Of a stretch of DNA of 56,654 bases, positions 29,039 through 39,682 are shown one piece after another. The number at the start of each line of letters is the position of its first letter. The stretch's first letter is position 1. Under the pieces are notes generated by a model that was not told the DNA's origin, made no database searches, and saw nothing but the letters and a program-made list of their open reading frames with translations. The stretch is from Candidatus Endomicrobiellum basalitermitum. GTDB taxonomy: Bacteria > Elusimicrobiota > Endomicrobiia > Endomicrobiales > Endomicrobiaceae. The position numbers and the translations under genes are program-made. The DNA is taken from contig JAITDN010000001.1 of the NCBI GenBank assembly GCA_031282525.1, positions 101,977-158,630 on the forward strand. Reading direction: 5' to 3'.

Positions 29039-29055
29039 TGTCCGTAAAACGGACA
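29039..29055 (+). promoter_or_regulatory. 5' leader hairpin of the cold-shock mRNA
   Basis: TGTCCGT-AAA-ACGGACA forms a perfect seven-pair stem with a three-base loop in the leader, ending 26 bases before the ATG and followed by an A-rich stretch and AAGGAG. cspA-type leaders in other bacteria act as temperature-responsive RNA switches; that role here is inference. Confidence 0.5.
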
Positions 29056-29081
29056 GAAAAAAAATAAGGAGTTGTAGAGCA

Positions 29082-29285
29082 ATGGCACAAGGTAAAGTAA
29101 AATGGTTTAACGACCAGAAGGGTTATGGGTTTATTTCTAATGATGATGGATCGGGAGATGTGTTTGCGCATTATTCAGCTATTCAGTCTGAGGGTTTTAA
29201 ATCCCTAGCGGAGGGTGATAGTGTTGAGTTTGAAGTTGTAAGCTCAGATAAGGGTCCTAAAGCAGCGAACATAAAAAAGATTTAG
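29082..29285 (+). CDS. Cold shock domain protein (CspA family)
   Basis: A 67-residue OB-fold nucleic-acid chaperone. RNP1 is KGYGFI (19-24) and RNP2 is VFAHY (33-37). The start GKVKWFN and the end GPKAANIK are typical. AAGGAG lies twelve bases before the ATG. Transcribed alone from its own promoter and closed by an intrinsic terminator, so it is an independent unit and probably strongly expressed. Confidence 0.95.
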   Translation: MAQGKVKWFNDQKGYGFISNDDGSGDVFAHYSAIQSEGFKSLAEGDSVEFEVVSSDKGPKAANIKKI

Positions 29286-29305
29286 TTTATAAAATCAGGA
29301 ACTCG

Positions 29306-29345
29306 AAAAAGACCTTGGAGATTTTTTTTTCTAAGGTCTTTTTTT
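29306..29345 (+). terminator. Rho-independent terminator of the cold-shock gene
   Basis: Arms at 29306-29319 and 29330-29343 pair over fourteen positions with one G-U pair around a ten-base loop, and the 3' arm runs into a seven-T tract. It is the clearest terminator in the window. Confidence 0.88.
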
Positions 29346-29580
29346 ATTTATTGTTAAAATTGAATTGTTGTTAACTATTGATAAACATTTTCAAAAAGTA
29401 TATATGCATGGCGCTATAAGAGTTTAAAATTTATTGCCGGATAAAAGCTAAAAAAGTTTTATTGGTAATTACGACTTCAGGTGTATTTACTTATATTGAC
29501 AGCTCCTAATTTTTTTATTTTTAGGTTTATATTTATTAACTGTTTCATAATTCTGGAAGCAAATAATTTTGTTATGTAAA

Positions 29581-29652
<72 letters not shown>

Positions 29653-29877
29653 ATAAATGATGCCAACAAAAAAAATAACGGGGCCATTCTATACATTTTT
29701 GCTAAAAAAGTCAATTTTTATGTTCCGTTTTTTCGGTTTCACATAAAAAAACAACGGATTTATAGGTGGTGAATTGATTTTTTTTATATTGTATCATCAC
29801 TAATAAAAAATCAAGATAAGAAATGAATATTTTTTATATTCTATTATTTTAGTGGTGTAAAAAATATAGTTAATAGT

Positions 29878-30405
29878 GTGGGGAATTTTAAGATTAAAAA
29901 TATATACTTAAGCTTAGGGTCAAATATAGGCGATAGAACAGAAAATATAAATTTTGCTTTATCTCTTTTACAAAGTAGTGGACTTGTAGATATTAAGGAA
30001 ATATCTTCCTTTCACGAGACTTCTCCTATTGGACCTAAACAAAGAAATTTTTATAATATTGCAGTTAAGGCGAAGACCAATTTAAGTTCGACCGAATTGC
30101 TTATACTCATAAAACACGTAGAAAATATTTCAGGTCGCGAGAAAACGATAAAATGGGGACCTCGTGTTGTTGATATTGATATACTTTTTTTTGGTAGAGG
30201 AATTGTTAATATTGAAGTTATCCCAGGTACTAAACTCAATTTATTTATTCCGCACAGAGAGTTACAAAATAGGCTATTTGTTTTAATTCCATTATGCGAA
30301 ATTGCTGTTGATTTCGTGCATCCGGTTTTAAAGCGGAAAATAGGTGATATTCTACATGATAAATCATTGACACTTAGATACCAAAAGGTTAAAATTGTAT
30401 GCTAA
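29878..30405 (+). CDS. folK: 6-hydroxymethyl-7,8-dihydropterin pyrophosphokinase
   Basis: Transfers pyrophosphate from ATP to hydroxymethyldihydropterin before DHPS acts. It has the family motifs LGSNIGDR near residue 14, SSFHETSPIG, and WGPRVVDIDILFFG near 100 (the HPPK signature with paired Asp). 175 residues. The start is GTG at 29878 without a strong ribosome binding site. It precedes panB by about 70 bp, and the folE and folP partners are 17 kb away. Confidence 0.94.
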   Translation: MGNFKIKNIYLSLGSNIGDRTENINFALSLLQSSGLVDIKEISSFHETSPIGPKQRNFYNIAVKAKTNLSSTELLILIKHVENISGREKTIKWGPRVVDIDILFFGRGIVNIEVIPGTKLNLFIPHRELQNRLFVLIPLCEIAVDFVHPVLKRKIGDILHDKSLTLRYQKVKIVC

Positions 30406-30474
30406 CAAATGAATTACAGTGATTAAGTTAATCGTTGGGAAGAGAAAATGGAGTGAACTTTTATAGGGGAAAAA

Positions 30475-31275
30475 ATGAATAAAAAAACAGTCTTAACGAT
30501 TTTAGAGAAGAAACGACTTAAGAATAAAATAACGATGCTTACTTGTTATGATTATGTTACTGCAAAACTTGTTTCTTCTCAAGATATAGATGTTATATTA
30601 GTTGGAGATTCTCTTGGAAATGTAAAACTAGGATATGAAAATACTCTTCCCGTCACCGTTGAAGATATGATATATCATACAGAATCAGTGAAAAGAGGTA
30701 ATAACGGTGCTTTGCTTATTACTGATATGCCGTTTATGTCTTATGAAATAACTGTTGAAGATGCTGTCAAAAATGCAGCTAAGATTATTAAAGAGGGTGG
30801 CGCAGAAGCAGTCAAAGTTGAAGGAGGGATTGAAATTGTAGACAAAATTAGGGCAATTTCAAATGCAAAAATTCCTGTTGTTGGTCATTTGGGACTTACT
30901 CCGCAGGCAATAAATAAAATTGGCGGTTTTAAAGTTCAAGGCAGGACGGAAGACAAATGTAGTAAGTTAATTAGTGATGCTAAAGCGATAGAAGAAGCAG
31001 GCGTGTTTGCAGTTGTTTTGGAAGCTATTCCTGAACAGCTTGCTAAAGAAGTTACTCATTGCTTGAAGGTTCCAACGATAGGTATTGGCGCGGGACGCTA
31101 TTGCGATGGACAAGTATTAGTTATTGATGATATGCTTGGTATGTTTGATGATTTTACACCTAAATTTGTTAAGAGGTATGCGGATCTTAGCAATATAATA
31201 AAAACTGCAGTGAAAAATTATATAGATGAAGTGAGAGCAGGGAAATTTCCACAAGAAGGTAATGTTTATAAATGA
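30475..31275 (+). CDS. panB: 3-methyl-2-oxobutanoate hydroxymethyltransferase
   Basis: Makes ketopantoate from ketoisovalerate and methylene-tetrahydrofolate. TIM-barrel motifs: TCYDY near 22, [12 protein letters not shown] near 42, [16 protein letters not shown], and [20 protein letters not shown] near 202-221. 266 residues. AGGGG precedes the ATG. The stop overlaps panC by four bases. Confidence 0.96.
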   Translation: MNKKTVLTILEKKRLKNKITMLTCYDYVTAKLVSSQDIDVILVGDSLGNVKLGYENTLPVTVEDMIYHTESVKRGNNGALLITDMPFMSYEITVEDAVKNAAKIIKEGGAEAVKVEGGIEIVDKIRAISNAKIPVVGHLGLTPQAINKIGGFKVQGRTEDKCSKLISDAKAIEEAGVFAVVLEAIPEQLAKEVTHCLKVPTIGIGAGRYCDGQVLVIDDMLGMFDDFTPKFVKRYADLSNIIKTAVKNYIDEVRAGKFPQEGNVYK

Positions 31276-32126
31276 GAATTATAAAAAATGCTTTGCAGAT
31301 GCAAAAAATTGCTTTAGGTCACGTTAAGAATGGTGATGAGATTGGACTTGTTCCTACGATGGGTGCTTTACATGAAGGACATATTTCTTTAATTGCGAAA
31401 TCTGAAAGAAACGATGATATTACTATAGTGTCAATTTTTGTGAATCCTACGCAATTTGGATCTAATGAAGATTATTTAAAGTATCCAAAAACTGCCAAGA
31501 AAGATGTGGAGATTTGTAAGAGAAATCATGTGGATTATGTTTTTATGCCAACAGTAAATGATATGTTTCCGGCGGATCATAAAACTTTTATAGAAGTGGA
31601 GATTTTACAAGATGTTTTATGTGGTAAATTCAGACCAAATCATTTCAGAGGTGTTGTTACGGCAGTAGTTAAGCTTTTTAACATATCTTGTGCTGATAGG
31701 AGCTACTTTGGAATGAAGGATTTTCAGCAATTTAAAATTATAGAAAAGATGACTAAGGATTTAAACTTTAAAACTAAAATTATTCCGTGTCCTATAGTAA
31801 GAGAAAAAAGTGGTCTTGCTATTTCAAGTAGAAATTCTTATTTAAGTGTTGAGGAGAGAAAGGCAAGTGAAAATATTTCTAAGATTCTAAAAGAAGCCTC
31901 AGAAGATTTTAAGATAAAAGATTTAAATTTTATAAAAGAAAGTGTTTTAGATAAGTTCAAAAAAATACCTGAGAGTAAGCTTGATTATGCTGAAATTGTA
32001 GATTTTAACGATCTATCGCTTGCAGATGGAAATACTAGAAAAGTTGTTTTTGCAGTAGCTATATGGATAGGGCGCACAAGACTTATAGATAATACTGTTA
32101 TGATTAAACAGGCTAAATGTCGATAA
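31272..32126 (+). CDS. panC: Pantothenate synthetase
   Basis: Condenses pantoate and beta-alanine using ATP. It shows [14 protein letters not shown] near 28-41, the [15 protein letters not shown] block, FGMKDFQQF, and the nucleotide-binding SGLAISSRN. 284 residues. Four-base overlap with panB and ten-base overlap with nadB. panD, which supplies beta-alanine from aspartate and usually completes this cluster, is absent here. Confidence 0.96.
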   Translation: MRIIKNALQMQKIALGHVKNGDEIGLVPTMGALHEGHISLIAKSERNDDITIVSIFVNPTQFGSNEDYLKYPKTAKKDVEICKRNHVDYVFMPTVNDMFPADHKTFIEVEILQDVLCGKFRPNHFRGVVTAVVKLFNISCADRSYFGMKDFQQFKIIEKMTKDLNFKTKIIPCPIVREKSGLAISSRNSYLSVEERKASENISKILKEASEDFKIKDLNFIKESVLDKFKKIPESKLDYAEIVDFNDLSLADGNTRKVVFAVAIWIGRTRLIDNTVMIKQAKCR

Positions 32127-33697
32127 CTATAAAGTCAGATTATTTAATTATAGGAAGTGGTATAGCAGGGCTTAGTTTGGCGTTAAAGGCATCAAAAAGT
32201 GGTAGTGTCTGCTTAGTAACTAAAAGAAAGATATTTGATTCTGCTACTTGGAGGGCTCAGGGTGGTATTGCATGTGTTATCAATGAAACTGACTCTTTTG
32301 AAGAACATATACACGATACAATAGTCTCTGGGGGAGGTCTTTGTAATGAGAAAATGGTTGAAAGGATGGTTCGTGAGGGGCCTGAAAGGGTAAAAGAACT
32401 TATAGCGCTAGGTGTTGAATTTAGTAAAAAAAACCATTCTAACTCAGAGTTTGAACTTGCTCTTGAAGGTGGACATGGTAAGAGGAGAGTTCTTCATGCT
32501 GGTGATATTACAGGAAATGAGATAGAGCGAGTTTTGGTAAGAAATATAAAGAAACATGAGAATGTATCTATATACGAAAACCATACGGCAATAGATTTAA
32601 TTTTAAATGATGATAAAGTTTGTTGTGGCGTATATACGCTTAATAATGGAAATGGTGTTGCAGAAATTTTTGAGGCTAAGTTAACGATTTTAGCTTGTGG
32701 TGGAGCTGGTAGGGTGTATTTATATACTTCAAATCCTGATATTTCTACGGGTGATGCGATAGCGATGGCTTACAGGGCTGGAGCAGACATTGCAAATATG
32801 GAGTTTGTGCAATTTCATCCTACATGTTTGTATAATAGCGGTGCAATATCTTTTTTAATATCTGAGGCAATTCGTGGTGAAGGGGCTATTTTAAAACTAA
32901 AAAATGGTAAAACATTTATGGATAAGTACAGTCCTTTAAAAGAGCTTGCTCCACGTGATATTGTAGCAAGGGCGATAGATAACGAATTGAGAATTAGGAA
33001 AGAAAATTTTGTTTATTTAGACGTTACTATAAGAAGTAAAAATTTTCTCGTGGAAAGATTTCCAAATATATATTCAAAGTGTCTCGAATATGGCATAGAT
33101 ATTTCAAGAGATATGATTCCGGTAACTCCAGTTGCACATTTTTTCTGCGGAGGAATTGCAATAGATGAAAACGGAAGAACAAGTATTAAGAGTCTTTATG
33201 CGTTAGGAGAAGCTGCCTGTTCTGGAGTACATGGAGCGAATAGGCTTGCTTCAAACTCTATGCTTGAGGGTATTGTGTATGCTGAAAGAGTTTATAAAGA
33301 TTCGTTACAATTTTTAGATAAAGAATATTCAAAGATTAATGTCAAGTCATTTAAAAATGTTGATTTTTCAGTAATTGATGATGCCGGTTTTATTATGCAT
33401 GAATGGGAAGAAATTAGACGAATATCATGGAATTATTTAGGTATTTCTCGTTCGAATGAAAAGCTTTTTAAAGCACAAAAAAGAATAAGTATTTTAAAAG
33501 ACGAAATTGAGCAGTATTTTAAGAGAGTATATTTTTCTGTAGATGGAATTGAGTTAAGAAATGTAGTATTTATATCTGAAATGATTATGACTTCTGCAAT
33601 TTATAGGAAGGAAAGTAGGGGTGTACATTTTAATATCGATTATCCTTTCATTTTATCTGATCCTAAAGACACAATAATAAATATAAATAAAGTATAA
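32117..33697 (+). CDS. nadB: L-aspartate oxidase
   Basis: FAD enzyme that oxidises aspartate to iminoaspartate, the first step of de novo NAD synthesis. The N-terminal dinucleotide fold is IIGSGIAGLSLALKA. Succinate dehydrogenase/NadB family blocks are WRAQGGIACV, EGGHGKRRVLHAGD, MEFVQFHPT and GEAACSGVHGANRLASNS. 526 residues. nadA and nadC are not adjacent. Its start overlaps panC, so expression is coupled to pantothenate synthesis. Confidence 0.96.
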   Translation: MSITIKSDYLIIGSGIAGLSLALKASKSGSVCLVTKRKIFDSATWRAQGGIACVINETDSFEEHIHDTIVSGGGLCNEKMVERMVREGPERVKELIALGVEFSKKNHSNSEFELALEGGHGKRRVLHAGDITGNEIERVLVRNIKKHENVSIYENHTAIDLILNDDKVCCGVYTLNNGNGVAEIFEAKLTILACGGAGRVYLYTSNPDISTGDAIAMAYRAGADIANMEFVQFHPTCLYNSGAISFLISEAIRGEGAILKLKNGKTFMDKYSPLKELAPRDIVARAIDNELRIRKENFVYLDVTIRSKNFLVERFPNIYSKCLEYGIDISRDMIPVTPVAHFFCGGIAIDENGRTSIKSLYALGEAACSGVHGANRLASNSMLEGIVYAERVYKDSLQFLDKEYSKINVKSFKNVDFSVIDDAGFIMHEWEEIRRISWNYLGISRSNEKLFKAQKRISILKDEIEQYFKRVYFSVDGIELRNVVFISEMIMTSAIYRKESRGVHFNIDYPFILSDPKDTIININKV

Positions 33698-33908
33698 AAG
33701 TAAGGCATTTTCTTTGATTAGTAGCCTATATTAAAGATAGAATTAACTGTAAATGTATATCTGGAATGTAAGTGTATAGGAGTTTTAGTTATATATGTAG
33801 TTATTTTTATCGTTTTGCTATGCTTAATCTATTGTTGTGATGTATTTTTGGAGTAATTAAGGTATTTATTTGAGTATTTTAAACGAATTTATTTAATGTG
33901 GAGAAAGT

Positions 33909-36737
33909 ATGGGTATAATAAAAATTCGTGGTGTGCGTCAACATAATTTAAAAAATATAAACCTTGACATACCTAGGGATAGACTTGTTGTCATTACGGG
34001 ACTATCAGGTTCTGGGAAATCTTCTCTTGCTTTTGACACTATTTATGCCGAAAGTCAAAGGCGATATGTGGAATCTCTATCTGCTTATGCTAGACAGTTT
34101 TTAGAACTTATAGAAAAACCTGATGTGGATATTATTGAGGGCTTATCCCCTTCAATTTCAATAGAACAAAGAAAACCGTCACATAACCCGCGTTCTACAG
34201 TGGGAACAGTAACTGAGATATATGACTATCTGAGACTTTTATTTGCGAGAATAGGTGTTACTCATTGCCCAGAGTGCGGGGAAATGGTTCAATCTCAATC
34301 TGCCCAACAAATAATAGATGAGGTTATGAATATGCCCTATGGAATTATGATTAATATTTTCTCACCAATTGTAAGAGGAAGAATTGGTACTTATGAAGAA
34401 CTTTTTTTACGTCTTGCAAAGAGTGGATATTCTAGAGTGAGAGTTGATAAAAATATATATTTGCTTGATGAGAATATAAAATTAGACAGATATAAAAAAC
34501 ATTCAATAGATATACTGATAGATAGAATAAAACTTGATAAAAATATACGTTCAAGAGTTGCTAATTCAGTTGAAACGGCTTTAAGGGAGTCAAAAGGAAC
34601 ACTTTCCGTTGCGGTGATAAAAGACGGAAATTTTATTGTAGAGACTACCTATAGTGAACATTATTCTTGTACTAATTGTAAAATAAATCTTCCTGAAATT
34701 GAGCCAAGATTATTTTCTTTTAATTTACCTTTTGGAGCATGCCCAGAATGTGGGGGTTTAGGAAATAAGGTGGAAATTGATGAGAATTTGATAATACCAG
34801 ATAAAAATCGTTCTATAAACCAAGGAGCTATTATTGCATGGGCTGAACCAATAACAACGAGAACTAATAGGTGGAAGAGCAGTTGGGGTGGATATTATTG
34901 GAAACTTTTAACTGAAACAGCAAAAAAGAATAATATATCTTTAAATATTCCTTGGAAAGAACTTACAATAAGACAGCAAAAAATTTTTCTTTACGGAAGT
35001 GATAATTTTGAAGGTGTTATAACAAATATGCAACGCAGATACAGGGAGACAGAATCTGATTTTGTAAAAGAAGAGATTTATAATAAATATATGTGTAAGA
35101 AAATTTGTCCGCTTTGTAAAGGGCAGAGACTTAAAAAAGAGGCTCTATCGGTTTTAATTGATGGGAAATCAATTTTTGATATTACAAAAATGCCTATTGA
35201 AAAGGCATTCAATTTTTTTAATAAAATTGTACTAAACGATAAAGATAAGATTATTAGTAAGGCTATTTTAAAAGAGATACGTGAAAGACTGCAGTTTTTG
35301 AATAATGTAGGCTTAGAATATTTAAATTTGGCTAGAGAAAGTGGAACACTTTCGGGTGGAGAAGCTCAGAGAATACATTTAGCGACGCAAATAGGTTCTG
35401 GACTTACTGGAGTTTTATATGTGCTTGACGAGCCATCCATGGGTCTTCATCAAAGAGATAATAGTAAACTTTTAAAAACTCTAATAAAACTTAGAAATTT
35501 AGGTAATTCTTTAATTGTTGTTGAACATGATGAAGACACAATTAGGCTAGCAGATCATATAGTAGATTTGGGTCCGGGTGCTGGTGTGCATGGTGGTTAT
35601 GTAGTGGCGGAAGGAAAATTGGAAGAAATATTGAGATCTGAAAACTCTTTGACTGGAAAGTATTTAAGAGGTGAGTTACGGATACAGATTCCTAAAAAGA
35701 GGAAACAACCTTCGGATAAGTGGCTTATAGTTGAAGGTGCAAAGCAATTCAATTTAAAAGATATAAGTGTGCGTGTTCCACTTGGAATTTTTGTTTGTGT
35801 TACTGGAGTTTCTGGTAGTGGTAAATCTACTTTGATACATGAAATAATATATAAAAATCTTGCATATAGGCTTTATAGATCAAAAGAAAAACCAGGAAAA
35901 TTTAAAAGTATGTTCGGAATTGAAAATATAGATAAAGTTATAATTGTTGATCAGTCACCTATAGGGAGAACTCCGAGATCAAATCCTGTAACTTATACTG
36001 GTGCTTTTTCAATAATAAGAGGTTTGTTTGCACAAGTTCCAGAAGCGAAAGCTAGAGGTTATTGTCCTGGAAGGTTTTCTTTTAACTTAAAGGGTGGGAG
36101 ATGTGAAAATTGTCAAGGCGATGGAACTTTGAAAATTGAAATGCAGTTTTTGCCAGACGTTTACGTAAAATGTGATGTTTGTGGAAAAAAGAGGTTTAAC
36201 GAAGAAACTTTACAAATAAAATATAAAGGTAAAAATATTGACGAAGTTTTAAATATGACGGTTGAAGAAAGTGTAAAATTTTTTGAAAATATACCTGTAC
36301 TTAAAAGAATATTATCAACGCTTAATGATGTTGGATTAGGGTATATAGTAATAGGACAACAAGCGACTACGCTTTCAGGTGGGGAAGCGCAAAGAGTTAA
36401 GCTTGCAACTGAACTTTCAAAGAGGGCTACTGGAAGAACAATGTATATTCTTGATGAACCAACCACTGGCTTACATTTTGCTGATACGGAAAAGCTTATT
36501 AATATACTACATAGACTTTCGTATCTAGGTAACACAGTGCTTGTTATAGAGCATAATCTTGATGTTATTAAAACTGCTGATTGGCTTATTGATTTAGGTC
36601 CTGATGGTGGTGAAAGAGGTGGTAAAGTTGTTGCGGAAGGATCTCCTGAGGACGTAATGAAAATTCAAAAATCTTTTACGGGTTGCTATTTGAAGGAATA
36701 TATGAATCGTATTATGTATAGAGATATTGGAAGGTAA
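33909..36737 (+). CDS. uvrA: UvrABC excision nuclease subunit A
   Basis: Damage-sensing ATPase of nucleotide excision repair. Two ABC modules: Walker [10 protein letters not shown] at 31-39 and GVSGSGKST near 640, with signatures [12 protein letters not shown] and [12 protein letters not shown]. Two zinc modules: CTNC...CPEC near 255-280 and CENC...CDVC near 738-762. 942 residues, class I length. GTGGAG precedes the ATG. Excision repair is kept here although the neighbouring alkD is broken. Confidence 0.98.
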   Translation: MGIIKIRGVRQHNLKNINLDIPRDRLVVITGLSGSGKSSLAFDTIYAESQRRYVESLSAYARQFLELIEKPDVDIIEGLSPSISIEQRKPSHNPRSTVGTVTEIYDYLRLLFARIGVTHCPECGEMVQSQSAQQIIDEVMNMPYGIMINIFSPIVRGRIGTYEELFLRLAKSGYSRVRVDKNIYLLDENIKLDRYKKHSIDILIDRIKLDKNIRSRVANSVETALRESKGTLSVAVIKDGNFIVETTYSEHYSCTNCKINLPEIEPRLFSFNLPFGACPECGGLGNKVEIDENLIIPDKNRSINQGAIIAWAEPITTRTNRWKSSWGGYYWKLLTETAKKNNISLNIPWKELTIRQQKIFLYGSDNFEGVITNMQRRYRETESDFVKEEIYNKYMCKKICPLCKGQRLKKEALSVLIDGKSIFDITKMPIEKAFNFFNKIVLNDKDKIISKAILKEIRERLQFLNNVGLEYLNLARESGTLSGGEAQRIHLATQIGSGLTGVLYVLDEPSMGLHQRDNSKLLKTLIKLRNLGNSLIVVEHDEDTIRLADHIVDLGPGAGVHGGYVVAEGKLEEILRSENSLTGKYLRGELRIQIPKKRKQPSDKWLIVEGAKQFNLKDISVRVPLGIFVCVTGVSGSGKSTLIHEIIYKNLAYRLYRSKEKPGKFKSMFGIENIDKVIIVDQSPIGRTPRSNPVTYTGAFSIIRGLFAQVPEAKARGYCPGRFSFNLKGGRCENCQGDGTLKIEMQFLPDVYVKCDVCGKKRFNEETLQIKYKGKNIDEVLNMTVEESVKFFENIPVLKRILSTLNDVGLGYIVIGQQATTLSGGEAQRVKLATELSKRATGRTMYILDEPTTGLHFADTEKLINILHRLSYLGNTVLVIEHNLDVIKTADWLIDLGPDGGERGGKVVAEGSPEDVMKIQKSFTGCYLKEYMNRIMYRDIGR

Positions 36738-36842
36738 AATATTTTTGAATTTGGTGAAGTTATATTCAACGATTTTAATAGTTTAGAGAGAATCTTTTTA
36801 TGAGCATATATTAATTTATAATTTTAGGATTGTTTTATATTT

Positions 36843-37555
36843 ATGAGAATAGATTTTAAACAGGAACTTTTAAAGGATTTAAGTATACATAAAGAGGAAG
36901 TTTTTGCAAAGTATCAGGCAAAGGTTTTTCAAACCCAGAGAGAAGAGTATGGTGAAGGAGACTTTTTTTGGGGAATTCGAGTTCTAAATCAAAGATCCAT
37001 AGCAGTAAAGTATTATAAATACATGTCTTTAAAAGACACCGAAGAACTGTTGCAGCATAATATTCATGAGGTGAGATTTATCACATTAATAATTTTAATT
37101 GAAATGTATAAAAAAGCCAATAATAGTTTAAGACTTAATATAATGCAAATGTATTTAAGAAATTTCAAATATATTAATAATTGGGACTTAGTTGATTTAT
37201 CTGCTCCACGTATTCCGGGACACTACTGGTATGAAAGTTCTTTGAAAGATTTATGGAGGTATGCGCGGGATCAGGGAATCTTTGGAAAGAGAGAACAGCT
37301 ATAGTTTCAACACTTTATTTTATAAAACATAGGAGATTTACGGAAACTTTAAACTTGTCAAAATTATTTCTGTCGCATGGACATGAGTTAATTCATAAAG
37401 CATTAGGTTGGATGCTTAGAGAAATAGGTAAAATAAGTCCAAAGTCGCTTATTTTATTTTTAGACTCATATTCTAGGCTTATGCCAAGAACAATGCTGAG
37501 ATATTCAATTGAAGGATTATCTGATGAAGAAAGAAAGTATTATTTAAAAAAATAA
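36843..37555 (+). pseudogene. alkD: DNA alkylation repair glycosylase, single frameshift
   Basis: HEAT-like-repeat glycosylase of the AlkD type, which excises positively charged alkylated bases. The first frame (36843-37304) covers about 150 residues with NNWDLVDLSAPRIPGHY. The second, read from about 37276 to 37555, continues NLWKERTAIVSTLYFI, HELIHKALGWMLREIGK and MPRTMLRYSIE. Restoring one G in the run at 37273-37275 rejoins them as RDQG-NLWKERT. No other lesion is seen, so the damage is recent, read-through is possible, or there is a sequencing error. Confidence 0.85.
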
Positions 37556-38730
37556 TGATAACAAAAGATTTAATTTTAAGAATTTTTTCAGCTGCAAATA
37601 TTTTAAGGTGGAATGATCATATACGTCCACTTAATTTTTATGAACTTGATAAACAAGCTCATAAAATGATAATTGCTTATATCATTGCAAAATTTGAAGA
37701 AGAGGACGGCAGATTAATTGATTGGATGAAACTCATTGAGGGTGGAATTTTCGAATTTTTCCAGAGAATAATGCTTACGGATTTAAAACCTGAAATTTTT
37801 CATGAAATAATGTCAAAGAAAGAGAAGGAGTTAAACAAATGGGTCATAAAAAATTTAAGTGCTGATTTATCAGCTTTAAAAGAAAATTTCGATGAAAGGT
37901 GTACTAAATATCTTTTAGAGTCAGATTATGCGACGTATGAAAAGAGAATCCTGAAAGCGGCTCATTGTTTATCAACAAAATGGGAATTTGACATAATTTA
38001 TCCTTGGAACTCAATGATTTATGATATAGAAAAAACAAAGCAAAAAATAGAACATAATGTTAGTGCTTTTTATGATTTTGTTGGCGTGAGAAAATTAATA
38101 GTAAATAAAAAGTATTATGGATTTTTAGATTTGTGTGGTCAGTTACGGTTTCAGCAAAGATGGTCACATGCTTTTAGAGTTCCAAAGACAAATGTATTAG
38201 GGCATATGCTTACCGTTGCAATATTTGCATACATATTGTCATTGGAGGTAGGGATTTCAGATAGAAGAAGATTTAATAATTTTTATTCTTCGTTATTCCA
38301 TGATCTTCCCGAGATTTTAACTAAAGACATTATTAAACCTGTAAAAACTTCAATTTCTGGTCTTGAAGATATAATAAAACATTATGAAAAGAAACATATT
38401 AATGATAAAATACTTTCTTTGATTCCGTTAAACTGGCATTTAGAAATGCGGTATTTTATAGAAGATGAATTTTCAGATAAAATTATTGAAGGTAATAATA
38501 TCAAAAAAGTTTACAATGTAGCGAATTTTAATAATAAATACAATGTTGTTGATGGAAGCTTAATTGAAGTATGTGACAAACTATGTGCTTATATTGAAGT
38601 TTCAATAGCATTGGATTATGGAATAAGGTCACCAATTCTAACCAAATCAAAAGAGACTCTTTATAATGAATATTCTAATATTAAAAAAGTTAATTTAGAT
38701 TTTAAACAGTTGTTCAATTATTTTCACTAG
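37555..38730 (+). CDS. HD-domain phosphohydrolase, YfbR-like
   Basis: A 391-residue protein whose C-terminal half is an HD domain: His217 in VLGHML, His249-Asp250 in FHDLPEIL, and Asp341 in EVCDKLCAYIE. This spacing resembles HD_3/YfbR 5'-nucleotidases, though the substrate is unknown. The N-terminal 200 residues include another probable HD-like helical region but show no motif I recognise. Its ATG overlaps the stop of the alkD second frame by one base, implying former translational coupling. Confidence 0.75.
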   Translation: MITKDLILRIFSAANILRWNDHIRPLNFYELDKQAHKMIIAYIIAKFEEEDGRLIDWMKLIEGGIFEFFQRIMLTDLKPEIFHEIMSKKEKELNKWVIKNLSADLSALKENFDERCTKYLLESDYATYEKRILKAAHCLSTKWEFDIIYPWNSMIYDIEKTKQKIEHNVSAFYDFVGVRKLIVNKKYYGFLDLCGQLRFQQRWSHAFRVPKTNVLGHMLTVAIFAYILSLEVGISDRRRFNNFYSSLFHDLPEILTKDIIKPVKTSISGLEDIIKHYEKKHINDKILSLIPLNWHLEMRYFIEDEFSDKIIEGNNIKKVYNVANFNNKYNVVDGSLIEVCDKLCAYIEVSIALDYGIRSPILTKSKETLYNEYSNIKKVNLDFKQLFNYFH

Positions 38731-38782
38731 ATTTTTTTAAATAGTTATTAAAATGCTCTTCGGTTTTATTTCTCTTAAATAA
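38731..38782. other. Short spacer after the HD gene
   Basis: AT-rich spacer with a run of seven T's just after the stop codon. No stable stem precedes it, so I do not call a terminator. Confidence 0.3.
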
Positions 38783-39395
38783 CTAGTCGAGCGTACTTGT
38801 GATTTCATTTCTTATTTTATCATTCAGTTCAGCTTCCAAATTATCAGAATTGTGTTTATTAACATTACAGAATTTTCTTGTAATAGTGTGTTGCCTAAGA
38901 AAGTTTCTCATCTGAATATGAGTGGAAATTGCCATGATCTTTGATAAAACTTGCCGTTAGTCTTCCACTAGCGAGTATTTAGATAAAAGTGGCAATTAGT
39001 AGAATAAAGTAATCTTCTCTATGATATTTTTTGTTACAATTATTTTGGCTTATTATTATCATCAATTTTCCAAAGAGCAAAAACAAAATAAAGAAAAGCA
39101 ATAATGTTTTTCTCGCCTTTTTGATTTTTATCATCATCTTTTACTAATGTAAAGAAAAAGAAGTACTCCCCATATTTTTTAATGATATGTTAATCTTATT
39201 TTGGCAAATCTTTTATCCACAAGATCAATTTTCTTCTTTTCTTGTCTATTAACTTTTTTCATATCTTCCAATTTATTAACTTCATCATTAAAATAACTAT
39301 TAAGCGATTTCAGTAATTCCCAGCCTTGATAATTACCTGTGAATTATATAATGAGTAGTGTAAAAAGTTTTCCTTATCGGTTTTATGTTAGAGTA
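38783..39395 (-). pseudogene. Unrecognised decayed gene on the minus strand
   Basis: Successive minus-strand blocks look like protein but sit in different frames. From the 5' side: near 39345-39387 (KTDKENFLHYSLYNSQ), 39179-39343 (NYQGWELLKSLNSYF and a Lys-rich helix), 39040-39175 (YGEYFFFFTLVKDDD) and 38783-38992 (RQVLSKIMAISTHIQ, ending ITSTLD). The second and third are separated by a shift at an A6 run. The composition is Lys- and Asn-rich and largely helical. I cannot name the family. It fills the gap between the HD gene and tRNA-Leu. Confidence 0.5.
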
Positions 39396-39496
39396 ACAGA
39401 AATAATGACCTCATCAAAATAAAAATATTCCTGGTTTTATTCAGAATTTAAAAATCTGTTAAACTAACAAAAATTTGATTTAATTTCTGGATTGAT

Positions 39497-39579
39497 GCTG
39501 AGGAGGGGATTCGAACCCCCACCATCCTTTCGGAGACAGGCTTCTGAGACCTGTGTGTCTACCATTCCACCACCCCAGC
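39497..39579 (-). tRNA. tRNA-Leu (anticodon CAG)
   Basis: Class II cloverleaf of 83 nt on the reverse strand. It has acceptor GCTGGGG with CCTCAGC, anticodon stem CAGGT/GCCTG with loop CTCAGAA, variable arm CTCC-GAAA-GGA, and T-loop TTCGAAT. Reads CUG. CCA is not encoded. Confidence 0.95.
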
Positions 39580-39682
39580 TTTAAGTAATTTTATAAATTA
39601 TTAAGATGCTTTATTTTTCTGACTATATGTTATAAAATTCGTACTTGTAAGTGAATACTTTATAATTGAAAAAGGTATGAGT

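Noticed and set aside
36843-37555. Programmed ribosomal frameshifting in alkD
   Set aside because: The shift site has no slippery heptamer and no obvious stimulatory stem. AlkD is not known to use frameshifting, so a deletion or sequence error is simpler.
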